Source: Candidatus Melainabacteria bacterium RIFCSPLOWO2_02_FULL_35_15 (GTDB taxonomy: Bacteria > Cyanobacteriota > Vampirovibrionia > 2-02-FULL-35-15). From it: a DNA stretch of 34,864 nt. The stretch lies in the NCBI GenBank assembly GCA_001784585.1, contig MFRN01000005.1, positions 35,379 through 70,242 on the forward strand, given 5' to 3'. A program made the translations under genes and the position numbers. This document shows positions 25,947 to 32,821 of the stretch, in pieces (position 1 is the first letter of the stretch; every line of letters begins with the position of its first letter). The notes under the pieces are model-generated. The model did no database searches. It saw nothing but the letters and a program-made list of their open reading frames with translations, and was not told the origin of the DNA.

Positions 25947-26433
25947 AAGTAATATCCTCCATTTCCGATAAAACCTTAATATCTATTAAATCACGTGGTC
26001 TTCCAGCAACTTGTTTTAGCTTAATCAGATCAGGTATTGAAGCAAGAGGTACCTTAAAATCTTTAATGTTAATGATTTTTCTATTTCTGTAAGCTTCTTC
26101 AAAATTTAAATAGTCAATAATCATTACATCAATTATATCGATTTCATTATCTGTATTATACAAAGAGAATACTTTCATGTTTTTTTCACTAATCCACTTT
26201 TCTCTTTTTGTCTTATCCGCTATTTCTTCAATCTCAACAGGAACTCTTGGTTTAAAATGTAACTCTCGCATTACAGATGCAAACTTATTTATATTTTCAT
26301 TATCGAGCAAAATAAAAATATCTAAGTCATGAGTTGGTCTTTTATAGCCATGAAAATTGATTGCTACTCCACCTATTACTAAATACTTTATCTGAGCTTC
26401 ACTAAGTTTTCTAAGAATAGATTCGTAAAACAT
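25936..26433 (-). CDS. Nucleotidyltransferase of the MNT/AbiEii-like fold
   Basis: A 165-residue minimal nucleotidyltransferase: YLVIGGVAINFHGYKRPTHD followed by LDIFI gives the GG motif and the DxD metal-binding pair (Asp-Leu-Asp), with a third acidic residue in EIDIID. The C-terminal DLIKLKQVAGRPRDLIDIKV is typical of the AbiEii/DUF6036-type proteins, where K-x6-RxxDxxD closes the fold. Such enzymes transfer nucleotides to RNA, tRNA or proteins and often act as toxin or antitoxin partners. It overlaps the 58-residue gene downstream and follows the SpeD-like gene by 13 nt, so it is probably transcribed from the purF promoter. The target is unknown. Confidence 0.78.
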   Translation of the reverse strand: MFYESILRKLSEAQIKYLVIGGVAINFHGYKRPTHDLDIFILLDNENINKFASVMRELHFKPRVPVEIEEIADKTKREKWISEKNMKVFSLYNTDNEIDIIDVMIIDYLNFEEAYRNRKIINIKDFKVPLASIPDLIKLKQVAGRPRDLIDIKVLSEMEDITYEN

Positions 26434-26446
26434 AAGATTTCTTATT

Positions 26447-26869
26447 CTATCTTCTTCTCACCTTCATCTCATACTCGGCAGATTTAAACAGAGTCTTTAG
26501 CTGGTCACAAATTTGAGTGGCAGTTCTTCTGGTGTTAAATGAATAGAGATCAATAGCAGCAGATTTATATTCAGGCCATGTATGAATGGTAAAGCTTAAA
26601 CCGTCTGCACAGACAATAGCTGTTACACCGAACGGCTGAAACTGATAAAAGGTTTGAATCTTAGGTTCAAGCTCAAACTGAGTAAAAACTTTTTTTACTT
26701 TTTGTTCTAATAAACTTGCTTTACCAAGAGCTTTATCATCACATTCATAAAGATCTAAAAGTACATGCACACGGTTTATCTTTGTATCTTTTTTTAATTT
26801 TAAACTTTTTATTGATCTTACTGTTCTGTAAGATCGCATTTCTTTTCCGTTTTTATTTACATCATTCAT
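26447..26869 (-). CDS. SpeD-like S-adenosylmethionine decarboxylase homologue, atypical active site
   Basis: The fold is that of prokaryotic AdoMet decarboxylase, which uses a self-made pyruvoyl group and feeds spermidine synthesis. FYQFQPFGVTAIV, TIHTWPEYKSAAIDLYSF match the family. In an ungapped alignment to the remembered consensus AESHLTIHTWPE, the self-cleaving Glu-Ser pair is Gly-Leu here (ADGLSFTIHTWPE), with a Ser one place later. The proton-donor Cys 15 residues after the conserved His is Phe. The processing chemistry is therefore doubtful. ATG 26869 is preferred because GGAAG lies five bases upstream; the frame is open to 26896. It could be a divergent decarboxylase or a non-enzymatic relative. 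No speE is seen. Confidence 0.7.
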   Translation of the reverse strand: MNDVNKNGKEMRSYRTVRSIKSLKLKKDTKINRVHVLLDLYECDDKALGKASLLEQKVKKVFTQFELEPKIQTFYQFQPFGVTAIVCADGLSFTIHTWPEYKSAAIDLYSFNTRRTATQICDQLKTLFKSAEYEMKVRRR

Positions 26870-26907
26870 TTTTACTTCCAAAACAAGACACATCACCGGT
26901 ATGTCTC

Positions 26908-28437
26908 TTATCCCTTAGTGCTGATTTTCTCATATCTGAATTTTGCACCTTCAAGCTCTTTTGGTATTTCAATCGGATATTTGCCACTAAAACAGGCTGT
27001 ACAAAAAGTTTCCTGAGACAATCCTGTTGACTTTATCATTCCTTCATGGCTTATATATTTTAATGTATCAGCCTCAATATATCTTGCAATCCCTTCTGCT
27101 GAATTTGTTTTAGCTGCTATGAGCTGCTCTCGCGAATCAATATCTATACCATAAAAACACGGCCACTGAACAGGTGGAGAACTAATTCTCATATGGATTT
27201 CTTTGGCACCTGAATCCCGTAAGAGTTTGACTATCTTTCTGGAAGTGTTTCCCCTGACGATAGAATCATCTACGACTACTATTTTTTTACCGGCAATAAT
27301 ATCTCTCAATGGATTTAATTTTAACCTGATTCCAAGTTCCCTTAACATCTGAGATGGCTGAATAAATGTCCTGCCTACATATCTGTTTTTAATTAATCCT
27401 TCTGAAAACGGCAGCTTTAACTCTTCTGCAAAACCAATTGCAGCAGGGGTTCCGGAGTCAGGTACTGAAATTACATAATCTGCATTAACCGGCGCTTCCC
27501 TGGCTAATTGCCTGCCAAGCTCTTTTCTGAAATGATAAATGCTTAAGCCTTTAAATGTACTGTCTGGTCTTGAAAAATATATAAGTTCAAAAATGCAGTG
27601 ATGTGGTTTTATTTCAGAGACAAATAAATCTGAATCCAATTTTTGCTCTTTGGTTATAAAAATCATTTCGCCCGGTGCAACCTCTCTTTTATAAGTTGCA
27701 CCGATAATATCCAGGGCACAGCTTTCAGAAGCAATAACATGATGACCTTTCAGTGTAGTACCAATACAAAGAGGCCTTACACCATCCGGATCTCTTACTG
27801 CTACCAGACTGTCCTTTGTGCCTAAAACTACCGAATATGCTCCTTTGCATTTTTTAAAAGCTTCTTTTACAGCTAACTGTAAATCATTTTTATTATCCAA
27901 TTCAAGAACTATCAACTTTGCCATTACTTCACTGTCGGTTGTAGATTCAAATTTATAACCCCTGGAGATTAAATAGTTTCTAAGTTCTGTAGCATTAACC
28001 AGATTTCCGTTATGCGCAAGAACTATCTTTAAATTTTTGTATGTAACTAAGATAGGCTGAGCATTACAAATATTGTTTGAACCGGTAGTTGAATATCTGG
28101 TATGTCCTACAGCAATATCACCTTGTAGCTTTGCAAGAATTTCTTCGTTAAAAACCTGACTAACCAAACCAATATCTTTATGCAAAAAGACATTGTTATT
28201 TAAAAATGTAGCTATCCCACAACTCTCCTGTCCACGGTGTTGCAGGGCATACAATGCAAAAAAAGTCAATCTGGCAGTATCTTCTCCAGGTGCCATTATG
28301 CCAAATACGCCGCAAGCTTCTTTCCATGCGTGCTCCAGTCTGCCGGCTTCTGTGCTTCCACAGGTTCCTAAACCATTTCTCCACAACGTTTGGTGATTAT
28401 TCTTCATAATCACTTCACTTTTGGTATTGCTATCCAT
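26908..28437 (-). CDS. purF: Amidophosphoribosyltransferase
   Basis: Catalyses the first committed step of purine synthesis, glutamine plus PRPP to phosphoribosylamine. After a 41-residue leader, which is long for the family and presumably removed, Cys42 in EACGVFGIMAPGED would become the glutaminase nucleophile. The glutaminase core has YALQHRGQESCGI and GHTRYSTTGSNNICNAQP. The PRPP loop is KKIVVVDDSIVRGNTSRKIV. Cysteines in HHCIFELIYF, QWPCFYGID and TFCTACFSGKYPI match the Fe-S-cluster type of Bacillus. M11 (28407) is an alternative start that would shorten the leader. It heads a probable operon with the SpeD-like gene and the nucleotidyltransferase pair. Confidence 0.93.
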   Translation of the reverse strand: MDSNTKSEVIMKNNHQTLWRNGLGTCGSTEAGRLEHAWKEACGVFGIMAPGEDTARLTFFALYALQHRGQESCGIATFLNNNVFLHKDIGLVSQVFNEEILAKLQGDIAVGHTRYSTTGSNNICNAQPILVTYKNLKIVLAHNGNLVNATELRNYLISRGYKFESTTDSEVMAKLIVLELDNKNDLQLAVKEAFKKCKGAYSVVLGTKDSLVAVRDPDGVRPLCIGTTLKGHHVIASESCALDIIGATYKREVAPGEMIFITKEQKLDSDLFVSEIKPHHCIFELIYFSRPDSTFKGLSIYHFRKELGRQLAREAPVNADYVISVPDSGTPAAIGFAEELKLPFSEGLIKNRYVGRTFIQPSQMLRELGIRLKLNPLRDIIAGKKIVVVDDSIVRGNTSRKIVKLLRDSGAKEIHMRISSPPVQWPCFYGIDIDSREQLIAAKTNSAEGIARYIEADTLKYISHEGMIKSTGLSQETFCTACFSGKYPIEIPKELEGAKFRYEKISTKG

Positions 28438-28469
28438 GTTTTTATTAATACTTTTACTGAAACAAGTTA

Positions 28470-28475
28470 ATTATA
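28470..28475 (-). promoter_or_regulatory. -10 box (TATAAT) of the purF operon
   Basis: TATAAT on the minus strand lies 32 nt before the purF ATG, in the gap between purF and the transposase relic. A TTTACA sits upstream, but only 13 nt away, which is short for a -35 box. Confidence 0.4.
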
Positions 28476-28544
28476 ACCTGCCCTTATTTGTAAAAAAGTA
28501 AAAATGTAATAAAGATTGGGTAAATTGGTATAAATCCGTATACA

Positions 28545-29090
28545 TCAGGTATTCCTTCTTTTTTTATTGCGCCCGAGCGAAAAACTCGAGAGCTTGCTCC
28601 AGAACGACCTGTGAAAAATTAGATTTAAAAGCAGCTTAAGCCACTTTGAGAATGTATGAGCAAGATGAGTAGCTCTCATCTCAAGCTTGCTAAAGATTGA
28701 TTTGTAATTTCTGACATAACGATTAGCCATGTGTTCCTGCATCACATTAAACTCTGATTCAATTAATAACCTCTCACCACCTCCTACTATTTTTACTCCC
28801 TGTGTAACATAATTTTTTGCTCCTCTATAACCTAAGTCACCAATGTATTTTAAGTCTGGTGAACCACGATTTAAGTTTGGAAGCATAACTACATCATGAT
28901 GATTACCACTAACGTATGACCACTCTGGAAATATCTTGGTTAGAGGGTCCAGAACACCATGAAACTTGTATCCGAAGAAAGAACCTAATCTTCCACAATG
29001 TCCAAATCTTCCATCTGGAAATCTTTCATAAGTTTTAAGATTTACTCTTGGTTTTTCTGCAATTACTTGGTATGTACTATCTACAACTCT
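28545..29090 (-). pseudogene. Transposase remnant (DDE type), N-terminus lost
   Basis: One frame of 181 codons runs from just after a stop at 29091-29093 to TGA 28545. It opens directly at VVDSTYQVIAEKPR, the strand that carries the first catalytic Asp of DDE transposases. It continues with GYKFHGVLDPLTKIF, SGNHHDVVMLPNL and IGDLGYRGAKNY (second Asp, GDxGY), then LLIESEFNVMQEHMANRY (Glu region) and a helical tail THLAHTFSKWL. The layout resembles the IS4/IS5/IS982 range; I cannot fix the family. The N-terminal DNA-binding part is missing and no terminal inverted repeats are evident, so it is a dead fragment. Its broken end meets the TGTAAC dyads at 29093-29141. Confidence 0.8.
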
Positions 29091-29092
29091 TT

Positions 29093-29111
29093 ATGTAACT
29101 CAGAGTTACAT
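29093..29111. promoter_or_regulatory. Dyad 1: ATGTAACT-CAG-AGTTACAT
   Basis: A perfect dyad with 8-bp arms. Its core is TGTAAC-N5-GTTACA with centre at 29102. It lies between the transposase relic and the ORF6N gene, exactly 30 bp from dyad 2. Confidence 0.55.
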
Positions 29112-29123
29112 CCGTTATAAAAC

Positions 29124-29140
29124 TGTAACTGTAGGTTACA
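29124..29140. promoter_or_regulatory. Dyad 2: TGTAAC-N5-GTTACA
   Basis: The same half-sites and the same 5-nt spacer as dyad 1, with centre at 29132. Two identical dyads about three helical turns apart look like a paired operator. Confidence 0.55.
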
Positions 29141-29246
29141 TCTTAATCATGATATTGGTTAGTTATGATTCAATCTCTGCATGGCAAATTTAATTCCGAT
29201 AGAAAAAATAGAAAGTAAAATCTTTATCATTAATAGAATATAAACT

Positions 29247-29273
29247 TTTGAGGTCACAAATTGTGACCTCAAA
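29247..29273. promoter_or_regulatory. 27-bp palindrome upstream of the ORF6N gene
   Basis: The arms TTTGAGGTCACAA and TTGTGACCTCAAA flank a single A; the core is GGTCAC-N5-GTGACC. It ends 27 nt before the ATG at 29301. Read on the plus strand it encodes LRSQIVTSN, which I recall as a motif of many ORF6N proteins, in a frame that stops in an ATGA overlap with the ORF6N start. The minus strand gives LRSQFVTSK. Confidence 0.65.
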
Positions 29274-29300
29274 CAAAGAACGTGAAGGACAGAATTTAAT

Positions 29301-29864
29301 ATGAGTACAGCACTAATATCTATAGAGACTATTGAAACAAGAATATTTCTTATTCGTGGGAAGAAAGTCATGCTTGATAAGGATTTAGCTGAACTTTATA
29401 AAGTTAAACCTATAGCTTTAAGACAACAAGTTAAAAGAAACAAAGAGCGCTTCCCTGGCGATTTTATGTTTCAACTTACAAATAAAGAAGTAGAAAGCAT
29501 GGTATCACAAAACGTGATACCTTCAAAACAAAGCCTAGGAGGGCATTTCCCTTATGCCTTTACTGAGCAAGGAGTAGCTATGCTTTCTAGTGTTTTAAAT
29601 AGTAAAAGGGCAATTATGGTCAATATTCAAATTATAAGAGCTTTCACTAAACTTAGAGAAATGATTGAGGGTAATCGTGACTTAAAAAAGAAAATAGAAG
29701 AAATGGAAAGAAAATACGATACTCAATTTAAAGCAGTATTTGAAGCAATAAAAAATTTGATAGAGCCTGAAAGAAAACCAAAAAGAAAAATAGGATTTTA
29801 TGTGGCTAATGAAGAAATAAACGACCTGAAAAATTTCAAAGGAATCAAGTTTTATGATGAATAG
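29301..29864 (+). CDS. ORF6N-domain protein (KilA-N-associated family)
   Basis: The ORF6N domain spans about residues 8-115: IFLIRGKKVMLDKDLAELYK, QQVKRNKERFPGDFMFQLTN, then a variable stretch VSQNVIPSKQSLGG, then the invariant PYAFTEQGVAMLSSVLNSKR and IQIIRAFTKLREM. A coiled coil (residues ~125-150) and a short basic tail follow. The family occurs in phages and bacterial islands and is thought to bind DNA; its function is poorly known. The ATG at 29301 has AAGGA eleven bases upstream and overlaps an upstream frame (ATGA). The variable stretch is itself encoded by an inverted repeat (29501-29521). Neighbours are a transposase relic and tRNA-Ser. Confidence 0.85.
   Translation: MSTALISIETIETRIFLIRGKKVMLDKDLAELYKVKPIALRQQVKRNKERFPGDFMFQLTNKEVESMVSQNVIPSKQSLGGHFPYAFTEQGVAMLSSVLNSKRAIMVNIQIIRAFTKLREMIEGNRDLKKKIEEMERKYDTQFKAVFEAIKNLIEPERKPKRKIGFYVANEEINDLKNFKGIKFYDE
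29501..29521. repeat. Dyad inside the ORF6N gene: GGTATCAC-N5-GTGATACC
   Basis: The 8-bp arms and 5-nt spacer encode the variable VSQNVIP stretch of the ORF6N domain. The spacer length and the inner TCAC...GTGA are the same as in the upstream palindrome at 29247-29273, while the outer bases differ. Confidence 0.6.
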
Positions 29865-29941
29865 TCATTAATTTCGTTCAACAAGATTTCAAGTGTAGGT
29901 TTTTCCATAAGCGAAAAATCGAACGTCGTTAAGTAAAACCG

Positions 29942-29971
29942 TAAAAAGCGGAGCATTTCATTATGAAATGC
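29942..29971 (-). terminator. Probable terminator of tRNA-Ser
   Basis: A hairpin with 9-bp arms (GCATTTCAT/ATGAAATGC, one-base loop, 29953-29971) lies downstream of tRNA-Ser on the minus strand and is followed six bases later by five T residues. A T-run also directly follows the tRNA 3' end. Confidence 0.45.
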
Positions 29972-29989
29972 GGAGTGCTATATAAAAAA

Positions 29990-30076
29990 CGGACAGGGAG
30001 GGATTCGAACCCCCGGATACCTTGCGGCATCAGTAGTTTTCAAGACTACCTCCTTAAACCACTCGGACACCTGTCC
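29990..30076 (-). tRNA. tRNA-Ser (anticodon TGA)
   Basis: An 87-nt class II tRNA on the minus strand. The acceptor stem GGACAGG pairs with CCTGTCC, with discriminator G. The anticodon arm GTAGT-CTTGAAA-ACTAC has TGA in the loop. A long variable arm (GATGCCGCAAGGTATC) and the T arm GGGGGTTCGAATCCC complete the fold. CCA is not encoded; the tRNA is followed by a T-run. Confidence 0.95.
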
Positions 30077-30090
30077 ATCATTTTATATTT

Positions 30091-30116
30091 GGAAACATCC
30101 AGACTTAGATGTTTCC
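30091..30116. repeat. Hairpin GGAAACATC/GATGTTTCC
   Basis: A 9-bp perfect inverted repeat with an 8-nt loop, in the 247-nt gap between tRNA-Ser and sdhC. It lies upstream of tRNA-Ser on the minus strand. A weak T-rich stretch follows on the plus strand, so it might end plus-strand transcripts coming from the ORF6N gene. Confidence 0.4.
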
Positions 30117-30133
30117 TCTTAGTAACAGTACTC

Positions 30134-30158
30134 AAGATATTCTTCATCAGAATATCTT
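30134..30158 (+). terminator. Possible terminator before the sdh operon
   Basis: A 9-bp inverted repeat (AAGATATTC/GAATATCTT, 7-nt loop) whose arm runs into TCTTTT. It could stop plus-strand read-through before sdhC. It is AT-rich and therefore weak. The rest of the gap (30159-30323) is AT-rich and holds a possible -10 box TAGAAT at 30286. Confidence 0.35.
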
Positions 30159-30323
30159 TTGCTTATCTTTGCTGTTTGACCTTAATATTTTATATTAGTT
30201 TGAATAAATCGTAAATCTATTTAAATAAGAATTAACCAAGATTACGACTTTATTGTGTAATTCGGTTTTTAAGTTAAATTTATTGTAGAATCAATTCGTT
30301 TCTTTTAATATTTAATTAACCTT

Positions 30324-31067
30324 ATGTCCACATCTTTAACAGAAAAACCAAATCAAAAATTGGATAAAACCCAAAGAAAAGATCTCTGGTGGCTGGAACC
30401 GTTAGTTTACTTTGTGGGACTTAACTGTTTTATTGTGTATGCTACATGGGCAGCATTTCAGGGAAAAAATTATGAATGGGGTCCGTATCTTTCACCATTT
30501 TATTCTCCACTTATTGCAGTTAAATGGTGGCATTTTTCTCCGGCTTTTTTAATACTCTGGATTCCGGCTGGTTTTAGAATTACATGCTATTACTATCGTA
30601 AGGCTTATTATCGATCGTTTTTTATGGATCCTCCGGCATGTGCTGTCAGTGAAGGTTGTCAAAGCAGAAAATATGATGGCGAGACAAAATTTCCTCTGAT
30701 TTTTCAAAACATTCACAGATATTTTTTAATTGGCGCAACTGTACTTTTATGTTTTCTTTGGCATGATGTAATTAAAGCTTTAAATTTTAATGGACAGTTA
30801 GGAGTAGGTGTTGGAACAATAGTCCTTTTTGTAAACACACTTCTTCTAACCATGTACTCTCTTACATGTCATTCGTTTAGACATTTGATTGGTGGTCATT
30901 TGGATTCTTTTAAGTGTGGCTACCATTATAAAATTTATGAAAAAGTCAGCTGTGCAAATGAACATCACATGTTCTGGGCATGGACAAGTTTGTTTATGGT
31001 CGGGTTTGCTGACTTTTATGTAAGGATGTTAGCGATGGGGGCTTGGACGGATATAAGATTGTTATAG
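30324..31067 (+). CDS. sdhC: Succinate dehydrogenase membrane anchor (Sdh1-like)
   Basis: A 247-residue protein with about five hydrophobic segments (EPLVYFVGLNCFIVYATWAA, FSPAFLILWIPAGFRITCYY, FLIGATVLLCFLW, VGTIVLFVNTLLLTMYSL, AWTSLFMVGFADFYVRML). Conserved His and Cys positions are in PPACAV, QNIHRYF, CHSFRHLIGGH and NEHHMFWAW. It resembles the large single anchor of the actinobacterial Sdh1 complex as I remember it (M. tuberculosis Rv0249c), not the paired SdhC/SdhD type. It would pass electrons from succinate to quinone. It is followed by sdhA after 13 nt, so the gene order is C-A-B. ATG 30324 has no ribosome binding site. Confidence 0.8.
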   Translation: MSTSLTEKPNQKLDKTQRKDLWWLEPLVYFVGLNCFIVYATWAAFQGKNYEWGPYLSPFYSPLIAVKWWHFSPAFLILWIPAGFRITCYYYRKAYYRSFFMDPPACAVSEGCQSRKYDGETKFPLIFQNIHRYFLIGATVLLCFLWHDVIKALNFNGQLGVGVGTIVLFVNTLLLTMYSLTCHSFRHLIGGHLDSFKCGYHYKIYEKVSCANEHHMFWAWTSLFMVGFADFYVRMLAMGAWTDIRLL

Positions 31068-31080
31068 GGTTGGGGAGATT

Positions 31081-32820
31081 ATGAGTGTTATCGACCGTTT
31101 TGAAATTCACGAACACGATGTTCTTGTAATCGGTGCTGGCGGTGCTGGCTTGAGAGCTGCTATCGAAGCATCAGCTAATGGTGTTTCTGTAGGACTGGTT
31201 TGTAAGTCACTTCTCGGTAAAGCACATACTGTTATGGCTGAAGGTGGTATTGCAGCAGCAATCAGTAATGTAGATAAACACGATGACTGGAAGACACATT
31301 TTAAAGATACTATAAGAGGTGGAAAGTTTTTAAACAACTGGAAAATGGCAGAGCTTCATGCGAAAGAAGCTCCCGAAAGGGTTTTGGAGCTTGAAAGATG
31401 GGGAGCCCTTTTTGACAGAACGCAGGACGGAAAAATCTTACAGAGACCCTTTGGCGGACATACCTGTAAGAGACTTTGCCATGTAGGTGACAGAACCGGA
31501 CTTGAAATGATTCGCACACTTCAGGATAAAGGTATTCACATGGGTATTGAAGTCTACATGGAGTGTACCATTACTAAACTTTTAAAAGATAATGGAAAAA
31601 CCTCCGGTGCATTTGGATACTGGAGAGAGAATGGGCGCTTTGTAATTTTCAAAGCAAAGGCTATTGTGCTTGCTACTGGTGGAGTTGGAAAAGCTTATAA
31701 AGTCACTTCAAATTCCTGGGAGTACACATCAGATGGTCAGATACTTGCTTACAATGCAGGAGCTGAAATCTTAGATGCAGAATTTGTTCAGTTTCATCCG
31801 ACCGGAATGATTTGGCCTCCAGGTGTTATCGGGATTTTAGTTACAGAAGCTGTTCGCGGTGAAGGTGGAATTCTTACAAATAAAGACGGCTTTCGATTTA
31901 TGGAAAAATACGATCCTGAGCGAATGGAGCTTTCTACCCGTGATGTTGTTGCCAGATCAATTTATATGGAGAATAAAGAAGGAAGGGGAACACCGCACGG
32001 TGGCGCATTTTTAGATATCAGTCATAAAGGAGCAGATTATATAAAGAAAAAATTACCCAGCATGTACCATCAGTTTAAAGAACTTGCTGATGTAGATATT
32101 ACAAAGGGGCCTATGGAAGTAGGGCCTACATGCCACTACTCAATGGGTGGAATCAGAGTAGACGGCGAAACGACGGCTACTTCTGTCCCTGGTTTATTTG
32201 CAGCAGGTGAAGTAGCTGCCGGCCTGCATGGTGCAAACAGGTTAGGTGGAAATTCTTTGTCAGATCTTTTAGTTTTTGGATGTCGATCCGGCTTATATGC
32301 AGCAGAATATGCTAAGAAAAGCTCTTCAAATCTAAAAATAGATGAGCAAGAAATTCAGTTAGCTGAAAAAGAAATGATAAGATTCTTTGAAAACAATGGT
32401 GAAAACCCATATACTGTTCATAAAGATTTACAGGAACTTATGCAGAATTATGTAGGAATTTTTAGAACTGAGTCAGATCTTCAATATGCTATTAAAGAAC
32501 TTGTAAAAATTACAGACAGGGCAAAGAAAGTAAAAATTGACGGCAGTAGAATGTATAATCCTGGCTGGCATATGGCATATGATTTGCAAAATATGATTCA
32601 GTACTCACAGTTTATAACTGAATCTGCCATTAGAAGAAAAGAAAGTCGCGGAGCTCATAGCAGAATTGACTTTCCGGAGACTGATCCAGAGTGTAGTAAG
32701 TGGAATAATGTAATTAAGATGAATGATGATGGATCTATGAATATTCGTCAAGAGCCATTATCACAAATGTCTGAAGAATTGAAAAAATTATTCGAAGAAA
32801 AGGAATTGGTTAAAAAATAA
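31081..32820 (+). CDS. sdhA: Succinate dehydrogenase flavoprotein subunit
   Basis: Oxidises succinate to fumarate using covalent FAD. The dinucleotide loop is VLVIGAGGAGLRAAIEASAN; His in GKAHTVMAEGGIAAA is the likely flavin attachment point. The substrate and capping-domain residues lie in QFHPTGMIWP, TEAVRGEGGIL and HYSMGGIRVDG; HGANRLGGNSLSDLLVFG is the closing FAD contact. The C-terminal helical part (AKKVKIDGSRMYNPGWHMAY) matches the Sdh1-like type. The 579-residue length is normal. GGGGAG sits a few bases before ATG 31081, one of the better ribosome binding sites in the window. It works with the adjacent sdhC and sdhB. Confidence 0.93.
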   Translation: MSVIDRFEIHEHDVLVIGAGGAGLRAAIEASANGVSVGLVCKSLLGKAHTVMAEGGIAAAISNVDKHDDWKTHFKDTIRGGKFLNNWKMAELHAKEAPERVLELERWGALFDRTQDGKILQRPFGGHTCKRLCHVGDRTGLEMIRTLQDKGIHMGIEVYMECTITKLLKDNGKTSGAFGYWRENGRFVIFKAKAIVLATGGVGKAYKVTSNSWEYTSDGQILAYNAGAEILDAEFVQFHPTGMIWPPGVIGILVTEAVRGEGGILTNKDGFRFMEKYDPERMELSTRDVVARSIYMENKEGRGTPHGGAFLDISHKGADYIKKKLPSMYHQFKELADVDITKGPMEVGPTCHYSMGGIRVDGETTATSVPGLFAAGEVAAGLHGANRLGGNSLSDLLVFGCRSGLYAAEYAKKSSSNLKIDEQEIQLAEKEMIRFFENNGENPYTVHKDLQELMQNYVGIFRTESDLQYAIKELVKITDRAKKVKIDGSRMYNPGWHMAYDLQNMIQYSQFITESAIRRKESRGAHSRIDFPETDPECSKWNNVIKMNDDGSMNIRQEPLSQMSEELKKLFEEKELVKK

Positions 32821-32821
32821 T

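Noticed and set aside
29159-29371. Minus-strand 70-residue frame containing LRSQFVTSK
   Set aside because: It arises from the palindrome at 29247-29273 and the complement of the ORF6N gene; no start signal or other family feature. Kept only as part of the dyad observation.
29963-30214. Plus-strand open frame containing GRDSNPRIPCG
   Set aside because: It is the antisense reading of tRNA-Ser and not a gene.
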